From NCBI RefSeq assembly GCF_023101085.1, contig NZ_CP064703.1, positions 3,472,001 to 3,536,000 of the forward strand: a stretch of 64,000 nt of DNA, given 5' to 3'. Source of the DNA: Bradyrhizobium sp. 170 (GTDB lineage Bacteria; Pseudomonadota; Alphaproteobacteria; Rhizobiales; Xanthobacteraceae). This document shows, piece after piece, positions 62,908-64,000 of the stretch. Every line of letters begins with the position of its first letter. Position 1 is the first letter of the stretch. The position numbers and the translations under genes are program-made. The notes under the pieces are model-generated. The model saw only the letters and a list, made by a program, of their open reading frames with translations, was not told where the DNA came from and searched no databases.

Positions 62908-64000
62908 TTAATTCTTCCGCTGCGCCGGCGCAGGCTGGTCGCCAGCGGCTGCAATATAGTTCTCCGGGAAGGCCAGCGCGCCAGACGTGACCGGCTTGCC
63001 CGGCTGCTTCTGATCGCTGGACGAGGTCTTGCCCGCGGCCTTGCCGGCCTCGTCGAGCAGTCGCTCGACGCGCACCAGAATATCCGCGCCGCGCTTGGTC
63101 AATACCGGCGGCGGTCCCGGCTTGGTCTCCAGCACCCGCGCCGCGCCGTTGGCCGCGACACTGGCGGAAAGGGCGGGCTGCGGCAGTTTCGTGCCCATGC
63201 CGATGCCGGGGACCTCCTTCACCTCGACCCCCTGATGCGCGACGACCATGATGTCGTGCCAGGTTTGCGCAGGCAGCGAACCGCCGGTCATGCGGTTGGT
63301 CGGCGAGTAGTCGTCATTGCCGTACCAGACAGCGCAGGTGAAGTTGCCGGTGAAACCGACGAACCAGGCGTCGCGATAGGCGTTGGTGGTGCCGGTCTTG
63401 CCCGCGGTCGGGATGCCGTCGATCGCCGCGCGGCGGGCGGTGCCTTCGCTGACGACATGGCTCATCATCTCCGACATGTCGGCGGCGACGGAGACCGGAA
63501 TGGCTTGCACCGGCTTCTTGCCGTCGCGGTCGAAGCGCCAGACCAGATCGCCGGCGCCGGTGCGCACTTCCAGCACCGCGTGAGGTTTCGCCGCCCTGCC
63601 CTTGTTCGGGAAGGTCGCATAGGCAACCGCGTGTTCGAGCACGGTGACTTCGTCGGAGCCGATCGGCATCGACGGCGTATCCGGCAGGGGGGCCGTGAGG
63701 CCGAACTTCCGCGCCACCTCGGTGATCTTGACGCGGCCGGCCTTCGCCGGGTTCGACGCCTTGCCGCCGAGTGCAATCGATAGCTTGACGGGCACGACGT
63801 TGATCGAGCGGGTGATCGCCTGCGTCAGCGTCACCGAGCCGGAATAGGAGTGGCCATAATTCTGCGGGCACCAGTTGCCGATGCAGACCGGCCCGTCGAC
63901 CACTTTCGAGTTCGGGGTGTAACCGTTGATCAGAGCCGTGGCGTAGACATAGGGCTTGAACGACGAACCCGGCTGCCGGTAGGCGTCGGTCGCGCGATTG
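62908..64000 (-). CDS. mrcA: class A penicillin-binding protein 1A, C-terminal transpeptidase part
   Basis: Bifunctional peptidoglycan synthase, cut by the right edge; the frame is open to base 64000 and about 363 residues are visible. The catalytic SxxK is SSFK in AYRQPGSSFKPYVYATAL, the SxN motif is SIN in TQAITRSINVVPVKLS, and KTGTT in IPTAGKTGTTNAYRDAWFVG is the third motif. The C-terminal tail is extended and Lys/Pro-rich. The glycosyltransferase half lies outside the window. Confidence 0.93.
   Translation of the reverse strand, partial: NRATDAYRQPGSSFKPYVYATALINGYTPNSKVVDGPVCIGNWCPQNYGHSYSGSVTLTQAITRSINVVPVKLSIALGGKASNPAKAGRVKITEVARKFGLTAPLPDTPSMPIGSDEVTVLEHAVAYATFPNKGRAAKPHAVLEVRTGAGDLVWRFDRDGKKPVQAIPVSVAADMSEMMSHVVSEGTARRAAIDGIPTAGKTGTTNAYRDAWFVGFTGNFTCAVWYGNDDYSPTNRMTGGSLPAQTWHDIMVVAHQGVEVKEVPGIGMGTKLPQPALSASVAANGAARVLETKPGPPPVLTKRGADILVRVERLLDEAGKAAGKTSSSDQKQPGKPVTSGALAFPENYIAAAGDQPAPAQRKN

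Overview
The window is a GC-rich stretch of alphaproteobacterial chromosome, most likely Bradyrhizobium or a close Nitrobacteraceae relative. The evidence is the protein repertoire (a Ros/MucR regulator, DUF2336 proteins, SigF/NrsF, the TIGR03808/TIGR03809 pair, many Tat-type exported proteins, DUF5330, DUF1491) and three short interspersed repeat families whose sequences I associate with Bradyrhizobium genomes. No rRNA, tRNA, CRISPR array, phage or complete insertion sequence was seen. Both ends cut through genes: the C-terminus of an HME-RND efflux permease at the left and the transpeptidase half of a class A penicillin-binding protein at the right.

Layout. 1-9 kb: RND efflux tail, an HTH/methyltransferase-like protein followed by a MetF-like reductase, a Tat-exported amidohydrolase, a membrane-anchored FAD oxidoreductase, a three-gene membrane-protein operon, and a membrane-anchored alpha/beta hydrolase. 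9-14.5 kb: TolC-like channel, acetyl-CoA hydrolase/transferase, enoyl-CoA hydratase, an exported Ala-rich protein. 14.7-22 kb: two signalling blocks. The first is SigF/NrsF with a recognisable autoregulatory promoter, beside DUF2336 and GGDEF proteins. The second is an ECF sigma factor, a membrane anti-sigma factor and a secreted subtilase, then a candidate sRNA with a strong terminator. 22-25 kb: TIGR03809/TIGR03808 pair and pyroglutamyl peptidase. 25-35.3 kb: MeaB GTPase, a TctABC tricarboxylate transporter, an SRPBCC protein, a DUF3298 protein, and a methylmalonyl-CoA mutase operon with a GFA-type zinc protein between its subunit genes. 35.3-38 kb: folP-folB-folK and two small proteins. 38-49.4 kb: HerA-like ATPase, two polytopic glycosyltransferases, M20 peptidase, NAD-dependent epimerase, class II aldolase, MucR, SufE, DUF5330. 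49.7-55 kb: PAS histidine kinase with a peptidoglycan-binding protein, DUF1491, a second DUF2336 protein, a lipoprotein. 55-56.6 kb: an AT-richer pocket of orphan small membrane and secreted proteins. 56.7-61.6 kb: a LysR/metallo-beta-lactamase pair, then a probable inserted cassette (LysR, triple carboxymuconolactone-decarboxylase protein, truncated SMP-30-like gene). 61.6-64 kb: DUF1254/DUF1214 pair and the PBP.

How genes work together. MeaB is the GTPase chaperone of methylmalonyl-CoA mutase, so the 25-35 kb region joins organic-acid import to propionyl-CoA/methylmalonyl-CoA metabolism. The fol genes form a compact folate operon. The two sigma/anti-sigma pairs are envelope-stress-type switches. 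The most notable items are the repeat-bounded cassette at 58.5-61.6 kb, where both edges carry a copy of the same convergent gene junction, and the sigma/anti-sigma/subtilase unit, in which the anti-sigma factor's periplasmic domain resembles the protease's own prodomain.
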